Assembly: GCA_040383885.1 (NCBI GenBank)
Contig: JBEICQ010000001.1
Span: 1 to 64,000 of the forward strand
Direction of reading: 5' to 3'
DNA length: 64,000 nt
DNA from: JBEICQ01 sp040383885
GTDB lineage: Bacteria; Bacteroidota; Bacteroidia; UBA4408
Position numbers and translations under genes: made by a program
Part shown: one piece after another, positions 50,786 through 59,754 of the stretch
Position numbering within the stretch: the first letter of the stretch is position 1
Layout of the letters: every line of letters begins with the position of its first letter
Notes under the pieces: model-generated
What the model was told of the DNA's origin: nothing
Database searches by the model: none
The model's input: only the letters and a program-made list of their open reading frames with translations

Positions 50786-53446
50786 TTGAAGTACCCTGCG
50801 ATAAACACCGGCCTTATTTTTTTTGTCATCTCGCTGACACTTCCTTTCCATGCATGCAAAACCAGCAAATCATCTTCCCGACAGCCTGAAAAAAAGTTCG
50901 AATTAAATCTCAGCCAAAGTGAACCACTAACAGAATCTCCTCCTGAATATCACGCATCAGTAAAGCGCGTAAATGACATCCAGCATATGCGACTGGAGAT
51001 AGATTTTGACTGGCAAAGAATAAGTCTCAATGGGAAAGCTACGCTATTGGTAAAGCCTTGCTTTAAACCCGTTTCGGTACTCAACCTGCAGGCCAGAAAT
51101 TTTGAGATCAGGGAAGTGGCCATGTTGTCCGGAAATTTAAAGACCAAACTCAAATATCTCTACGACAACAAGCAACTGAGCATTGATCTTGGTCGTAACT
51201 TTAAGTCAACAGAAAGCTACACCATTTACATTGATTATGTGGCGCATCCTCATCCTGTACAAGGGCGTGGAAATGAGGTACAAGTGAATAAGGGAATGTA
51301 TTTTATCATCCCGGAAAAAGGTAGTCCATCCAACCAGAGGCAAATTTGGACTGAAGGCGAAACATCCTATAATTCCTGTTGGTTTCCCACGATTGATGCC
51401 CCAAATGAAAGATTTACGCAGGAAATAGCCATTACCATTGACAGGGAACTTACCACCCTGTCCAACGGAATTTTGGTATGGCAGCAAATGAATGCCGACA
51501 GCACGCGAACCGATATCTGGAAACAAAATATTCCATCACCCCCTTATCTCACCATGGTGGCGGCAGGAAATTTTAGCATCACTTACGACAAATGGAGGGA
51601 CAAAGAGGTGAGTTATTACACCGATCTTTCTTATGCGCCCTATGCCAAAGATATTTTTGGAAAAACGCCTGAAATGATTGATTTTTTTTCAAAGAAAACC
51701 GGTGTTGATTACCCATGGGAGAAATATTCCCAGGTGGTGGTACAGGGTCACCTGGTTGGTGCGATGGAAAATACTTCAGCTACTCTGTTTGGAGATTTTA
51801 TCCAACAGTTGCCGCGAGAGCTCACTGATGAAAACAATGAAGAATATATTGCCCATGAATTGTTTCACCAGTGGTTTGGCAATCTGGTAACCTGCGAGTC
51901 CTGGGCAAATTTAACCCTCAATGAAGGCTTTGCTTCCTATGGAGAATATCTGTGGTATGAGCATAAATACGGCAGGCAGAAAGCGGATGAGCATCTTCGG
52001 AAGTTTCAGAATGATTACCTGGACGAACTAAGGTATAAAAATGAAAAACTCATTCGTTATCAGTATGCGGAAGAGGAAGATGTATTCGACGCCCATTCCT
52101 ATCAAAAGGGTGCGCTGGTCATTCATATGCTGCGTACTTACCTGGGAGATGATGTTTTCTTTGCCGGGATTACTCAGTATCTGGAAAAAAACAAATTCTC
52201 TCCCGTTGAGTTACAGCATCTCAGGTTAGCCATGGAAGAAGTTTCAGGGGAAGATTTGCATTGGTTTTTTAACCAATGGTTCTTAACACCCGGATTGCCT
52301 GAGGTAAATTTCTCCTACAACTACAATGATAGTTTGCAGAAACTGACCATACATGCCGATCAGACTTGCGCATCCGATGCAGATGCATTCATCTTGCCAC
52401 TGAAAATTGATATTCACACCAAGGGAAAAAAAGAATCTTCTCTCTATTTATTGAAGAAAAGAAATGAGACTTTGCAGATTCCGCTAACTGAAAAACCCGA
52501 GTGGGTGGATATTGATCCGGAAAAAAGTTTGCTGATCAAAAAAACCGAAGAGAAGCCTCTTGCAGAGTGGATATTCCAATACAACAAGTCACCCTGGTAT
52601 AATGGTCGTCTGGAAGCGCTAAACAGTCTTACAGGCTGGATGGATGAATCCATGGTAACAGAGACCTTTATGAAAGCTTTTTCTGATCCCGCACCCGGTA
52701 TCAGGGAGTTTTGTATTACACAGGTTCCTGCCTTGTCAAGGTATGCCGACAACCGGGTGAAGCAACAACTGCTCAGATTGGCACTCAAGGATGCATCTAA
52801 CCACATACGCGGAAAAGCGCTCGAAAGCCTTGGAGAAAATTACAACTCCGACGACCTGCTGGATACCTACCAGAACCTCCTTGATGATGCTTCGCCATTG
52901 GTTGTCTCAAAATCCCTTTTGAACATTTATTATGTTGACAAGAAAATGGGCCTTGCTTTCGCAAGGACATTTTTAACGGACAGCAGTCTTCAAGTGATTA
53001 AATCGGTAGCAAGCGTATTATCTCATACCGGAGAAGACTCCGATAACGAGTACTTCTTAAAAAACTACAAACGGTTTTCGGGTAAAGACAAATACGCTTT
53101 TGCGGGTATGTATTCTACCTTTTTGTTACACCGGCACGACAGCATCATCAACAGAGCCATCCCGCTTTTTGAAGACATAGCAGTATCGCAAAACCTCTGG
53201 TACATAAGACTTGCAGGCACCAATGCATTGCACCAGCTTGCCGAGATGTACAGCAGCAGACAAAAGGAAACCCGCGATAAAATTGCCATGCTGAAAAACG
53301 CCAACACTTCTTCGAGTCAATTGGTACAGCTGGAAAAACTGGCCATTCAGGCAGATGAGCAGATGAGCAGAATCACGGCCATCATCCATGAGATCAAGTC
53401 GCGGGAGAAAGATGAAAATCTCATTGAGATTTATAAACAAAATTAA
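50786..53446 (+). CDS. M1-family zinc aminopeptidase with C-terminal helical repeats
   Basis: 886 residues from a TTG start at 50786, supported by AAGGAG (50774-50779) 6 nt before it and by the signal peptide that begins here; no ATG precedes the mature part. A lipobox-like His-Ala-Cys (about 22-24) suggests a lipoprotein. The M1 catalytic region has Gly-Ala-Met-Glu-Asn (about 326-330) and His-Glu-Leu-Phe-His (about 357-361) with the third zinc ligand in Leu-Asn-Glu-Gly-Phe, 18 residues further. The last 330 residues are HEAT-like helices. It should trim N-terminal amino acids from peptides outside the cytoplasm. Lies upstream of two M16 genes. Confidence 0.92.
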   Translation: MKYPAINTGLIFFVISLTLPFHACKTSKSSSRQPEKKFELNLSQSEPLTESPPEYHASVKRVNDIQHMRLEIDFDWQRISLNGKATLLVKPCFKPVSVLNLQARNFEIREVAMLSGNLKTKLKYLYDNKQLSIDLGRNFKSTESYTIYIDYVAHPHPVQGRGNEVQVNKGMYFIIPEKGSPSNQRQIWTEGETSYNSCWFPTIDAPNERFTQEIAITIDRELTTLSNGILVWQQMNADSTRTDIWKQNIPSPPYLTMVAAGNFSITYDKWRDKEVSYYTDLSYAPYAKDIFGKTPEMIDFFSKKTGVDYPWEKYSQVVVQGHLVGAMENTSATLFGDFIQQLPRELTDENNEEYIAHELFHQWFGNLVTCESWANLTLNEGFASYGEYLWYEHKYGRQKADEHLRKFQNDYLDELRYKNEKLIRYQYAEEEDVFDAHSYQKGALVIHMLRTYLGDDVFFAGITQYLEKNKFSPVELQHLRLAMEEVSGEDLHWFFNQWFLTPGLPEVNFSYNYNDSLQKLTIHADQTCASDADAFILPLKIDIHTKGKKESSLYLLKKRNETLQIPLTEKPEWVDIDPEKSLLIKKTEEKPLAEWIFQYNKSPWYNGRLEALNSLTGWMDESMVTETFMKAFSDPAPGIREFCITQVPALSRYADNRVKQQLLRLALKDASNHIRGKALESLGENYNSDDLLDTYQNLLDDASPLVVSKSLLNIYYVDKKMGLAFARTFLTDSSLQVIKSVASVLSHTGEDSDNEYFLKNYKRFSGKDKYAFAGMYSTFLLHRHDSIINRAIPLFEDIAVSQNLWYIRLAGTNALHQLAEMYSSRQKETRDKIAMLKNANTSSSQLVQLEKLAIQADEQMSRITAIIHEIKSREKDENLIEIYKQN

Positions 53447-53613
53447 AACCCCTTGATGTAAACAGAAGAGTATGCTGTTATACACAAGATAAGTTCTATT
53501 GCTAAAGTTACCCGGCCAAAGAGGCCAGGCCCTGATAAAAAGACAAGGCGCAGAAAATCACCTTGTGTAAAACATCAGGAAAAAACGCTGAAAAGCTTAC
53601 CTTAGCGGGACTT

Positions 53614-54855
53614 ATGATTCAGTTTCAAAAATTTACGCTGTCAAACGGACTCACGGTAATCCATCATCCTGATGATGCGACCCAATTGGTTTGTGTCAAC
53701 ATTTTATACGATGTGGGAGCAAGAGATGAGCGTCCGGAGAAAACAGGATTTGCCCATCTTTTCGAGCATTTGATGTTCAGCGGTTCGGTGAACATAGAAA
53801 ACTATGACGAGCACCTTGAGAAAGCAGGCGGCGAGAACAATGCATTCACCACTAATGATATTACCAATTACTATCTCACCATTCCGAGAAACAATGTAGA
53901 AACTGCATTTTGGCTTGAATCCGATAGGATGTTGTCCCTTGCCTTTTCGGAAAAGGGACTCGAAGTGCAACGAAATGTAGTGATGGAGGAATTTAAACAG
54001 CGTTACCTCAATCAACCCTATGGCGATGTATGGTTGTTACTGAAACCGCTGGCATACAGGGTGCATCCCTACCGTTGGAATACCATTGGCATGGAGTTGT
54101 CGCATATAGAAAAGGCATCCATGGAGGATGTTAAAAGTTTTTTCTTTACGCATTATGTTCCATCCAATGCCATTCTGGTGGTTGCCGGTAACATCACCCT
54201 TGAAAAAGCAAAAGAATTGTCGGAGAAATGGTTTGGCGGAATTTCCTCGCCACCTAAACCTTTGAGGCAACTACCTGCTGAGCCCACTCAAACAGAGAAA
54301 AGAACGCTGAGGGTTGAAAGAGAAGTTCCCCAGGATGCCATCTACAAATGCTATCATATATGCGACAGAAACCATCCGGATTATGTGGTACTCGACATGA
54401 TTACCGATGCCCTGTCCAACGGACAATCATCCAGGTTTCATGAACATCTGATCAAGAAAAAACAACTTTTTTCAGAAGTTCAGGCGTATGTTTCCGGCGA
54501 CCGCGATCCCGGGCTCCTTGTGCTCAGCGGAAAACTGAACCCTGAAGTAAGCTTTGAACAGGCAGAGGCTGCCTTGGATGAAGAATTGCGCGGCATTATT
54601 GAAAATCCGCCGCAAGGCAGAGAGTTAGAAAAAATGAAAAACAAAACTGAAAGTATGCACGCCTTCACAGAAATTAATTTAATGAACAGGGCGCTTGGGT
54701 TGGCCACTTATGAATGGCTGGGAGATGCAAACAGAATCAATACAGAGATTGAACAATACAGAAAGCTGGGAGCTGCTGATTTCTCCCGTTGTGCAGCTAA
54801 ATATTTTAGCGAAAACAATGCTTCCGTTCTCTACTACGCAAAAAAATCATCATGA
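53614..54855 (+). CDS. M16-family zinc peptidase, catalytic partner
   Basis: 413 residues from the ATG at 53614; a longer non-ATG start at 53563 adds residues without family match. The inverted zinc motif His-Leu-Phe-Glu-His (about 49-53) with the downstream Glu (in Asn-Val-Val-Met-Glu-Glu, about 127) marks it as an active pitrilysin/insulinase-type peptidase. No signal peptide is seen, so it is probably cytoplasmic. It overlaps the second M16 gene by 4 nt (ATGA), implying a heterodimer in which this is the catalytic half. Substrates are likely small unfolded peptides. Confidence 0.93.
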   Translation: MIQFQKFTLSNGLTVIHHPDDATQLVCVNILYDVGARDERPEKTGFAHLFEHLMFSGSVNIENYDEHLEKAGGENNAFTTNDITNYYLTIPRNNVETAFWLESDRMLSLAFSEKGLEVQRNVVMEEFKQRYLNQPYGDVWLLLKPLAYRVHPYRWNTIGMELSHIEKASMEDVKSFFFTHYVPSNAILVVAGNITLEKAKELSEKWFGGISSPPKPLRQLPAEPTQTEKRTLRVEREVPQDAIYKCYHICDRNHPDYVVLDMITDALSNGQSSRFHEHLIKKKQLFSEVQAYVSGDRDPGLLVLSGKLNPEVSFEQAEAALDEELRGIIENPPQGRELEKMKNKTESMHAFTEINLMNRALGLATYEWLGDANRINTEIEQYRKLGAADFSRCAAKYFSENNASVLYYAKKSS

Positions 54856-56144
54856 GTAATCCCGAAATAAACAGATTAATAGAGCCGGCAGTAGAAAAAG
54901 TTTCCTCTGTTTCACTGCTTGAACCAACACACTTCAGCCTCTCTAACGGCATCCCGGTTTATGCCATTGCAGGGGGGCGACAAGAGGTGATTAAAACCGA
55001 AGTGATTTTCCCTGCAGGAAGCCGTTATCAGCAAGTACCCTTACAGGCCATCTCATGTAATAAACTGATGTGCGAGGGAACCCAAAAACATGACGCTGCA
55101 TCACTTGCCGAGGCCCTTGATTTTTATGGTGCCTACCTTGAAAACGAATGCAATACCGATACGGCAGCTTATTCACTATACAGCCTCAGTAAACATATTG
55201 AGCCTACCCTTTCATTGTTAACTGAAATTTTATGTGAACCGGTATTCCCCGAGGAAGAGTTTGAAATTTACCGACACAATGCTTTACAGAATTTTAAAAC
55301 CCGCAACAAAAAAGTAAGTGAAATTGCCTCTGCCGAATTTCACAGGATGCTTTTTGGCAACAAGCATTTTTACGGTTATCGTATTGTGGAAGAGGATTAT
55401 GATCAACTAAACAATGATGTGGTAAAAAACTTTTTCGGCAACACTTACAGGGCAAACATGCCTTTTGTAGTAGTTGCAGGAAAGCCGGATTCGGGTTGGG
55501 AAAAAACTTTAGACAATATCCTGGGCAAGCTCCCTTTCGGTAAAAATGCAAGTCCTAACACTTCTGAACCTGAAGATTCAGAAAAAACAAAACATAAAAT
55601 TCATGTGGATGGGGCCCTTCAATGTGCCATCCGTGTTGGCAAACGACTGTTCTCAAAAAATCATCCTGATTACCTGCCTCTCACGATAGTAAACACAATT
55701 TTGGGCGGGTATTTTGGTTCGAGACTGATGAAGAACATCCGTGAAGACAAAGGGTATACCTATGGAATCGGTTCAGGGCTTGTTTCCCGTCAGCTCGGTG
55801 GATTTTTTTATATCTCTTCAGAGGTGGGTGCCGATGTAACCCAAAATGCATTGGATGAGGTATACAAGGAGTTGCATAAAATGTGCACCGAGCCTGTACC
55901 TGCAGAGGAACTCAATCTTGTTAAAAATTACTTAATGGGACAGTTTCTCAGGGGAGCAGACGGCGTATTCTCTCAGGCTGAGCGATTTTTGTCGGTACAT
56001 TTGTATGGCCTTGATTACTCCTATTACCGCAGGTATTTGGATACGCTCGAAAGCATCCATCCGGAACAAATCATGGAACTATCGGCCAAATATCTTTCTC
56101 CTGATAGCATGAGTGAATTGGTTGTGGGAAAAACACATGTATAA
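54852..56144 (+). CDS. M16-family protein, non-catalytic partner
   Basis: 430 residues. Same fold as the upstream gene but the zinc motif is missing: where His-x-x-Glu-His is expected the sequence reads Asn-Lys-Leu-Met-Cys-Glu-Gly. The C-terminal half keeps the substrate-binding Arg/Tyr region (Gly-Ser-Arg-Leu-Met-Lys-Asn-Ile-Arg-Glu-Asp-Lys-Gly-Tyr-Thr-Tyr), as in known inactive subunits of paired M16 peptidases. It probably completes the peptidase chamber with the upstream product. Start by ATGA overlap. A long hairpin follows its stop directly. Confidence 0.93.
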   Translation: MSNPEINRLIEPAVEKVSSVSLLEPTHFSLSNGIPVYAIAGGRQEVIKTEVIFPAGSRYQQVPLQAISCNKLMCEGTQKHDAASLAEALDFYGAYLENECNTDTAAYSLYSLSKHIEPTLSLLTEILCEPVFPEEEFEIYRHNALQNFKTRNKKVSEIASAEFHRMLFGNKHFYGYRIVEEDYDQLNNDVVKNFFGNTYRANMPFVVVAGKPDSGWEKTLDNILGKLPFGKNASPNTSEPEDSEKTKHKIHVDGALQCAIRVGKRLFSKNHPDYLPLTIVNTILGGYFGSRLMKNIREDKGYTYGIGSGLVSRQLGGFFYISSEVGADVTQNALDEVYKELHKMCTEPVPAEELNLVKNYLMGQFLRGADGVFSQAERFLSVHLYGLDYSYYRRYLDTLESIHPEQIMELSAKYLSPDSMSELVVGKTHV

Positions 56145-56188
56145 AAACATCTTTTCTGGCAGCTTGCTTATTGCCAAGAAGGATGTTT
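56145..56188 (+). terminator. Long hairpin after the M16 pair
   Basis: Arms 56145-56161 and 56172-56188 pair over 17 positions with one mismatch and two G-T pairs around a 10-nt loop. There is no T-run behind it, so it may be a weak terminator or an mRNA 3'-end stabiliser. It lies 13 nt before the TTG start of the next gene. Confidence 0.55.
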
Positions 56189-56201
56189 ATCATATGACAA
56201 G

Positions 56202-58263
56202 TTGAAACAGTTTGCATTCATATTTTTTTGTGTGGCTCTGAAGTTCGCAACTTTACATGCTCAGCCGGTGATGCCCGTGCTTACATGCACAGAGGTACTC
56301 TCCGGCGGAGATGTAAAACTTACTTTTGACTACACGGCTCCTACTCCACCGGATGTGATTGATTCCGTGGTAGTAGAATTTACCAACAACCTTGGCGGAA
56401 CATTTTTCAGAAGTCAGGTGCTGCTCCCTCCCTATCTGAATCCATTGGTGTGTACGGTTGCCATTCCATCGCCCGATGCCAATGCACAGGTCTTTTATTT
56501 TTTTGCCAAAGTGTATACAAATGGTCAAGCGAATCCGGACAGTTCAAATGTAATGGCAAGTATCCTGCTGAGTGTTTCCAATGCCACCGCAGGAATTGCT
56601 GCACTCTCATGGAATGCGGCATCAGATCCACTGCTGACAACAGCCTCAGGAATGTACAAAATTCACAGGCAATATCTTTCTCCTCCCAACAATTCCTGGT
56701 TCCTCTCCGACTCTGTAACAGGTCTTGTGCATAATGAGAACATCATTCAATGTGATGACTCGCTGAGGTATTATGTTGAGATGAACGATTCACTGAGTTG
56801 TGCAACTCGCTCAGGTACCATCACCCGGTATTTTCTAAACGCCAAACCCAATACACCAACACTGCAATATGTTACCTGGAATCCGCTCACATCAAGCATC
56901 GATATTGTATGGTCTCCCAGCCTCTCTTCAGATGTAACGGGATACCAGGTGTATACCATTACCGGTGGAACGCCTTTGCTGATTGGAAGCACCGGCAACA
57001 TCAACGATACCACCTTTACTTATAGTGGCGGAAGTCCACAGAACCAGCCGGAAGAATTCAGGATTGCAGCGATCGACTCATGCAACAAAATCAGTAATCC
57101 CGGACTTACCCACAATACCATCAGACTGGATTATTCACTTGACCGATGCAGCCGGATAGCCACCTTTTCCTGGAATGCCTATCTGAACTGGGACAATGGA
57201 GTGCATGCGTATTTGGTTTATCTGAAGAAGGACAATTTTCCTTATGCACTGCTCGGAAGTACTCAAGGAAATTCATTTGATTACACGGTTGAGAGTGGTG
57301 TTCAGCAACTGAGCGTATATGTGGTTGCCAGAGATACCATCGATTCGCTTGAGAGCGTATCCCCCGAAATCTCCTTCATCCCCGTCCTTGCCGCGACAGC
57401 CGGATGCCTTTCTGCTCAGGCATGCCACAGTGCTCTCCGACTCCCTGGTTGAACTGAAACTGTATCATGACACCCTTGCCGCAATAAAGGAATACAGGGT
57501 GATGCGGGCAGACGCTCCCGGTGGAGACATGCAACAAATAGGCATTCTGCCCTTTAGTGCACTTTCCCGTACCCTCTATTTTTACGATTCCCTCGCTTTT
57601 ACGGATGAACAGAGTTATTACTATCAGATTCAATGTATTGATTCCTGTGGCAATCTGATCATCACTTCCAATCCGGGCAGTAGTATTTTTATCAGGGGAG
57701 AAGTGCTGGCCAATTACCTGAATGTTGTTTCGTGGAATCCCTACCTGGAATGGCCTCAGGGAACACGCCATGATGCATTGTACTCGCTCAGGGATTCATT
57801 GGATGCCAATGTGATTCCATTCAGGCTTCAGCCGGGCTTAAATGAATACACAGAAGACATCATTGAAAAGATAACTGCAGATGGCAAGTACTGTTACTAT
57901 CTGGAAGCCATAAGCAATACCCATCCCCTCTTGTTTTTTAATGATACGAGCCGGTCTAATATCATCTGCATCAAACAGGAACCAAAAATATTTATTCCTA
58001 ATGCTTTCTCTCCCAACAATGATGACCTGAATGACATCTTTATACCCACAGTTATTTTTGCCAATGATGAAAATTACAGGCTCAGAATCTTTAACCGGTT
58101 TGGGGGATTGATATTTGAGAGCAGCGATACCAAACAAGGCTGGGATGGCAATTACCAGGGAAGTTTCCCCTGTCAGATAGGTGTATACGCCTACACACTT
58201 ACCTACACCAACACCCTTAACAAAATTGTTTTTAGGAGCGGCACCCTTCACTTGTTGAGGTAA
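56202..58263 (+). pseudogene. T9SS-exported Fn3-like protein, broken by a one-base frameshift
   Basis: The first reading frame (56202-57452) starts at TTG with a signal peptide (about 1-20, ending Leu-His-Ala-Gln) and has fibronectin-like repeats. The second frame (from about 57391 to 58263) continues the same repeat type and ends in a T9SS type B sorting domain (Phe-Ser-Pro-Asn-Asn-Asp, then Asn-Arg-Phe-Gly). Frame one loses the repeat pattern after Ile-Pro-Val-Leu (57381-57389), and frame two regains it at Pro-Arg-Gln-Pro-Asp (57391), so one extra base near 57390 breaks a gene that would otherwise encode about 690 residues. Either a true mutation, an assembly error or, less likely, a recoding site. 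The intact protein would be a secreted surface protein. Confidence 0.85.
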
Positions 58264-58583
58264 CATACCGGAAGAGAAAACGGAGGAGTTACCTTGCCGC
58301 CATCATTACCTGAGCGGGATACTGTGAACAAGCAAACGAAAACGAAAATACAGCGTTGGTTGTCCGTTAGCGATTGCAACGGTTACTTTTTTGCTTGCAA
58401 AAAAGTTTGAGTGGAAAGCGCGCCCCTTTAGGGGAACGGCAAAAAAAAAACTGCCCCGTCAGCGAATGGCGTTTTATCAAAGAACGAGATCCTATCGGAT
58501 TCATGTCCCGGTTTTAAAAAATGATTTTGAAGGATGCTTGCCTGTATGAACCGCAAGCAGATGCTGCTGATGTGTCTTTTGGG
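58264..58583. other. Gene-free stretch with clustered hairpins
   Basis: About 320 nt between the broken T9SS gene and the frr promoter. It holds a perfect 10-bp inverted repeat with a 2-nt centre (58385-58406), CCCC-TTTA-GGGG (58423-58434), and a short GGCA/TGCC pair around a run of A (58439-58456). No protein frame with codon bias of a gene is seen. It may contain terminators, a small RNA or decayed sequence. Confidence 0.5.
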
Positions 58584-58614
58584 TTTGCACTTATGAAAGT
58601 GGCTTGTAACTTTG
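58584..58614 (+). promoter_or_regulatory. Full Bacteroidota promoter of frr
   Basis: TTTG at 58584-58587, spacer of exactly 19 nt, TAACTTTG at 58607-58614 (exact TAnnTTTG). It is the best match in the window. Transcription should start near 58620, about 20 nt before the frr ATG, which rules out a TTG start at 58612 inside the -7 element. Confidence 0.75.
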
Positions 58615-58638
58615 CCACAGGCACAAAAAGCTTTTACA

Positions 58639-59202
58639 ATGACCGACGAACTTAAAAAAGTAATCCAGTCAACCGAGGAACAGATGAAACAAAGCATCAG
58701 TCACCTTGAAGCAGAACTTTCTAAAATCAGGGCAGGCAAGGCCAATCCTTCCATGCTGGATGCGGTGATGGTAGAGTATTACGGCAACCGTGTTCCGCTA
58801 TCGAATGTGGGCAACATTTCCTCTCCCGATCCGCGTACCCTGTTGATACAACCCTGGGAAAAAGGCATGATCACGCCAATTGAAAAAGCCATACAAGTAG
58901 CCAATTTGGGCTTCAATCCTCAGAATGATGGTACGCTGATTCGCATCTCCATTCCACCGCTTACAGAGGAACGCCGTAAAGACCTTGTGAAAAAAGCCAA
59001 ATCTGAAGCAGAACATGCAAAGGTTTCACTGCGCACCATACGCAAACAATCGAATGAAGAAATAAAAAAGTTGCAAAAGGCAGGTACCCCAGAGGACATG
59101 ACCAAGCAATGTGAGCAAAAGGTGCAGGAACTTACGGATGCCTATTCGTCCAAAGCCGATAAACACATTGAAGTGAAGGAAAAAGAAATTATGACAGTTT
59201 GA
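58639..59202 (+). CDS. frr: Ribosome recycling factor
   Basis: 187 residues from the ATG at 58639, the usual length. Splits post-termination ribosomes together with EF-G. Conserved stretches: Leu-Ser-Lys-Ile-Arg-Ala-Gly-Lys-Ala-Asn-Pro-Ser-Met-Leu-Asp, Pro-Leu-Ser-Asn-Val-Gly-Asn-Ile, Ile-Gln-Pro-Trp-Glu and Arg-Ile-Ser-Ile-Pro-Pro-Leu-Thr-Glu-Glu-Arg-Arg. Followed after 7 nt by the DUF4293 gene, with which it is probably co-transcribed. Confidence 0.97.
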   Translation: MTDELKKVIQSTEEQMKQSISHLEAELSKIRAGKANPSMLDAVMVEYYGNRVPLSNVGNISSPDPRTLLIQPWEKGMITPIEKAIQVANLGFNPQNDGTLIRISIPPLTEERRKDLVKKAKSEAEHAKVSLRTIRKQSNEEIKKLQKAGTPEDMTKQCEQKVQELTDAYSSKADKHIEVKEKEIMTV

Positions 59203-59209
59203 TAAGCAT

Positions 59210-59692
59210 ATGTTGCAGCGCATTCAGTCTGTGTATCTTTTGCTGGGATTCCTGGTCTTACTTGCATCCCTTCTTTCTGCCAATGCTGTTTTTACTGCCG
59301 GTAACAGCACGGTTAACTTCTCTGCCTTTGGTCTTCTGAGCGAACAAAACACATCAGTATCTATCCGATTTCCGTTTGTACTGATGCTGATAAGCACAGG
59401 CCTGCCGATGCTGGGTTTTTTGGGATGCATTTTTTTGTTCAATAACCGGAAGTTTCAAATGAAGATGGTGAGGTTATGCTCCCTGCTTGTGCTTGTGCAT
59501 GTGGCAGCAGAAGCAGTTTTATATAAACATGCTGTTAAAACACTTGAGGTTTTGTTTCCGGGAACAGCGCTTACCACACACTGGGGGCTTGGTACCGTGT
59601 TGCCATTGGTGGCCATTGTTTTAAGCATGCTTGCACTTGCCCGGATCAAGCACGACGAGGAATTGGTCCGCAGCGCAGACCGCATTCGCTGA
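59210..59692 (+). CDS. DUF4293-family membrane protein
   Basis: 160 residues with four TM segments (about 8-28, 47-68, 80-102, 122-145). The start Met-Leu-Gln-Arg-Ile-Gln-Ser-Val-Tyr-Leu-Leu-Leu and the end Arg-Ile-Lys-His-Asp-Glu-Glu-Leu-Val-Arg-Ser-Ala-Asp-Arg-Ile-Arg are hallmarks of DUF4293, a family typical of Bacteroidota whose function is unknown. 7 nt after frr. Confidence 0.88.
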   Translation: MLQRIQSVYLLLGFLVLLASLLSANAVFTAGNSTVNFSAFGLLSEQNTSVSIRFPFVLMLISTGLPMLGFLGCIFLFNNRKFQMKMVRLCSLLVLVHVAAEAVLYKHAVKTLEVLFPGTALTTHWGLGTVLPLVAIVLSMLALARIKHDEELVRSADRIR

Positions 59693-59715
59693 TATCGCAG
59701 TAAAGCCCTATTTCT

Positions 59716-59723
59716 TATCTTTG
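59716..59723 (+). promoter_or_regulatory. -7 promoter element of lepA
   Basis: TATCTTTG, an exact TAnnTTTG, 31 nt before the lepA ATG. No -33 box at the usual distance. Confidence 0.5.
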
Positions 59724-59754
59724 CGGACTTTGCTGAAAGCACTGTCGTCTATTC

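Noticed and set aside
57387..57392. Programmed +1 frameshift in the T9SS gene
   Set aside because: CTT is present but no stop codon or Shine-Dalgarno-like stimulator lies at the shift point, so a mutation or sequence error is more likely.
58612..58638. TTG start for frr nine codons upstream
   Set aside because: The TTG is part of the -7 promoter element and the ATG at 58639 gives the usual length.
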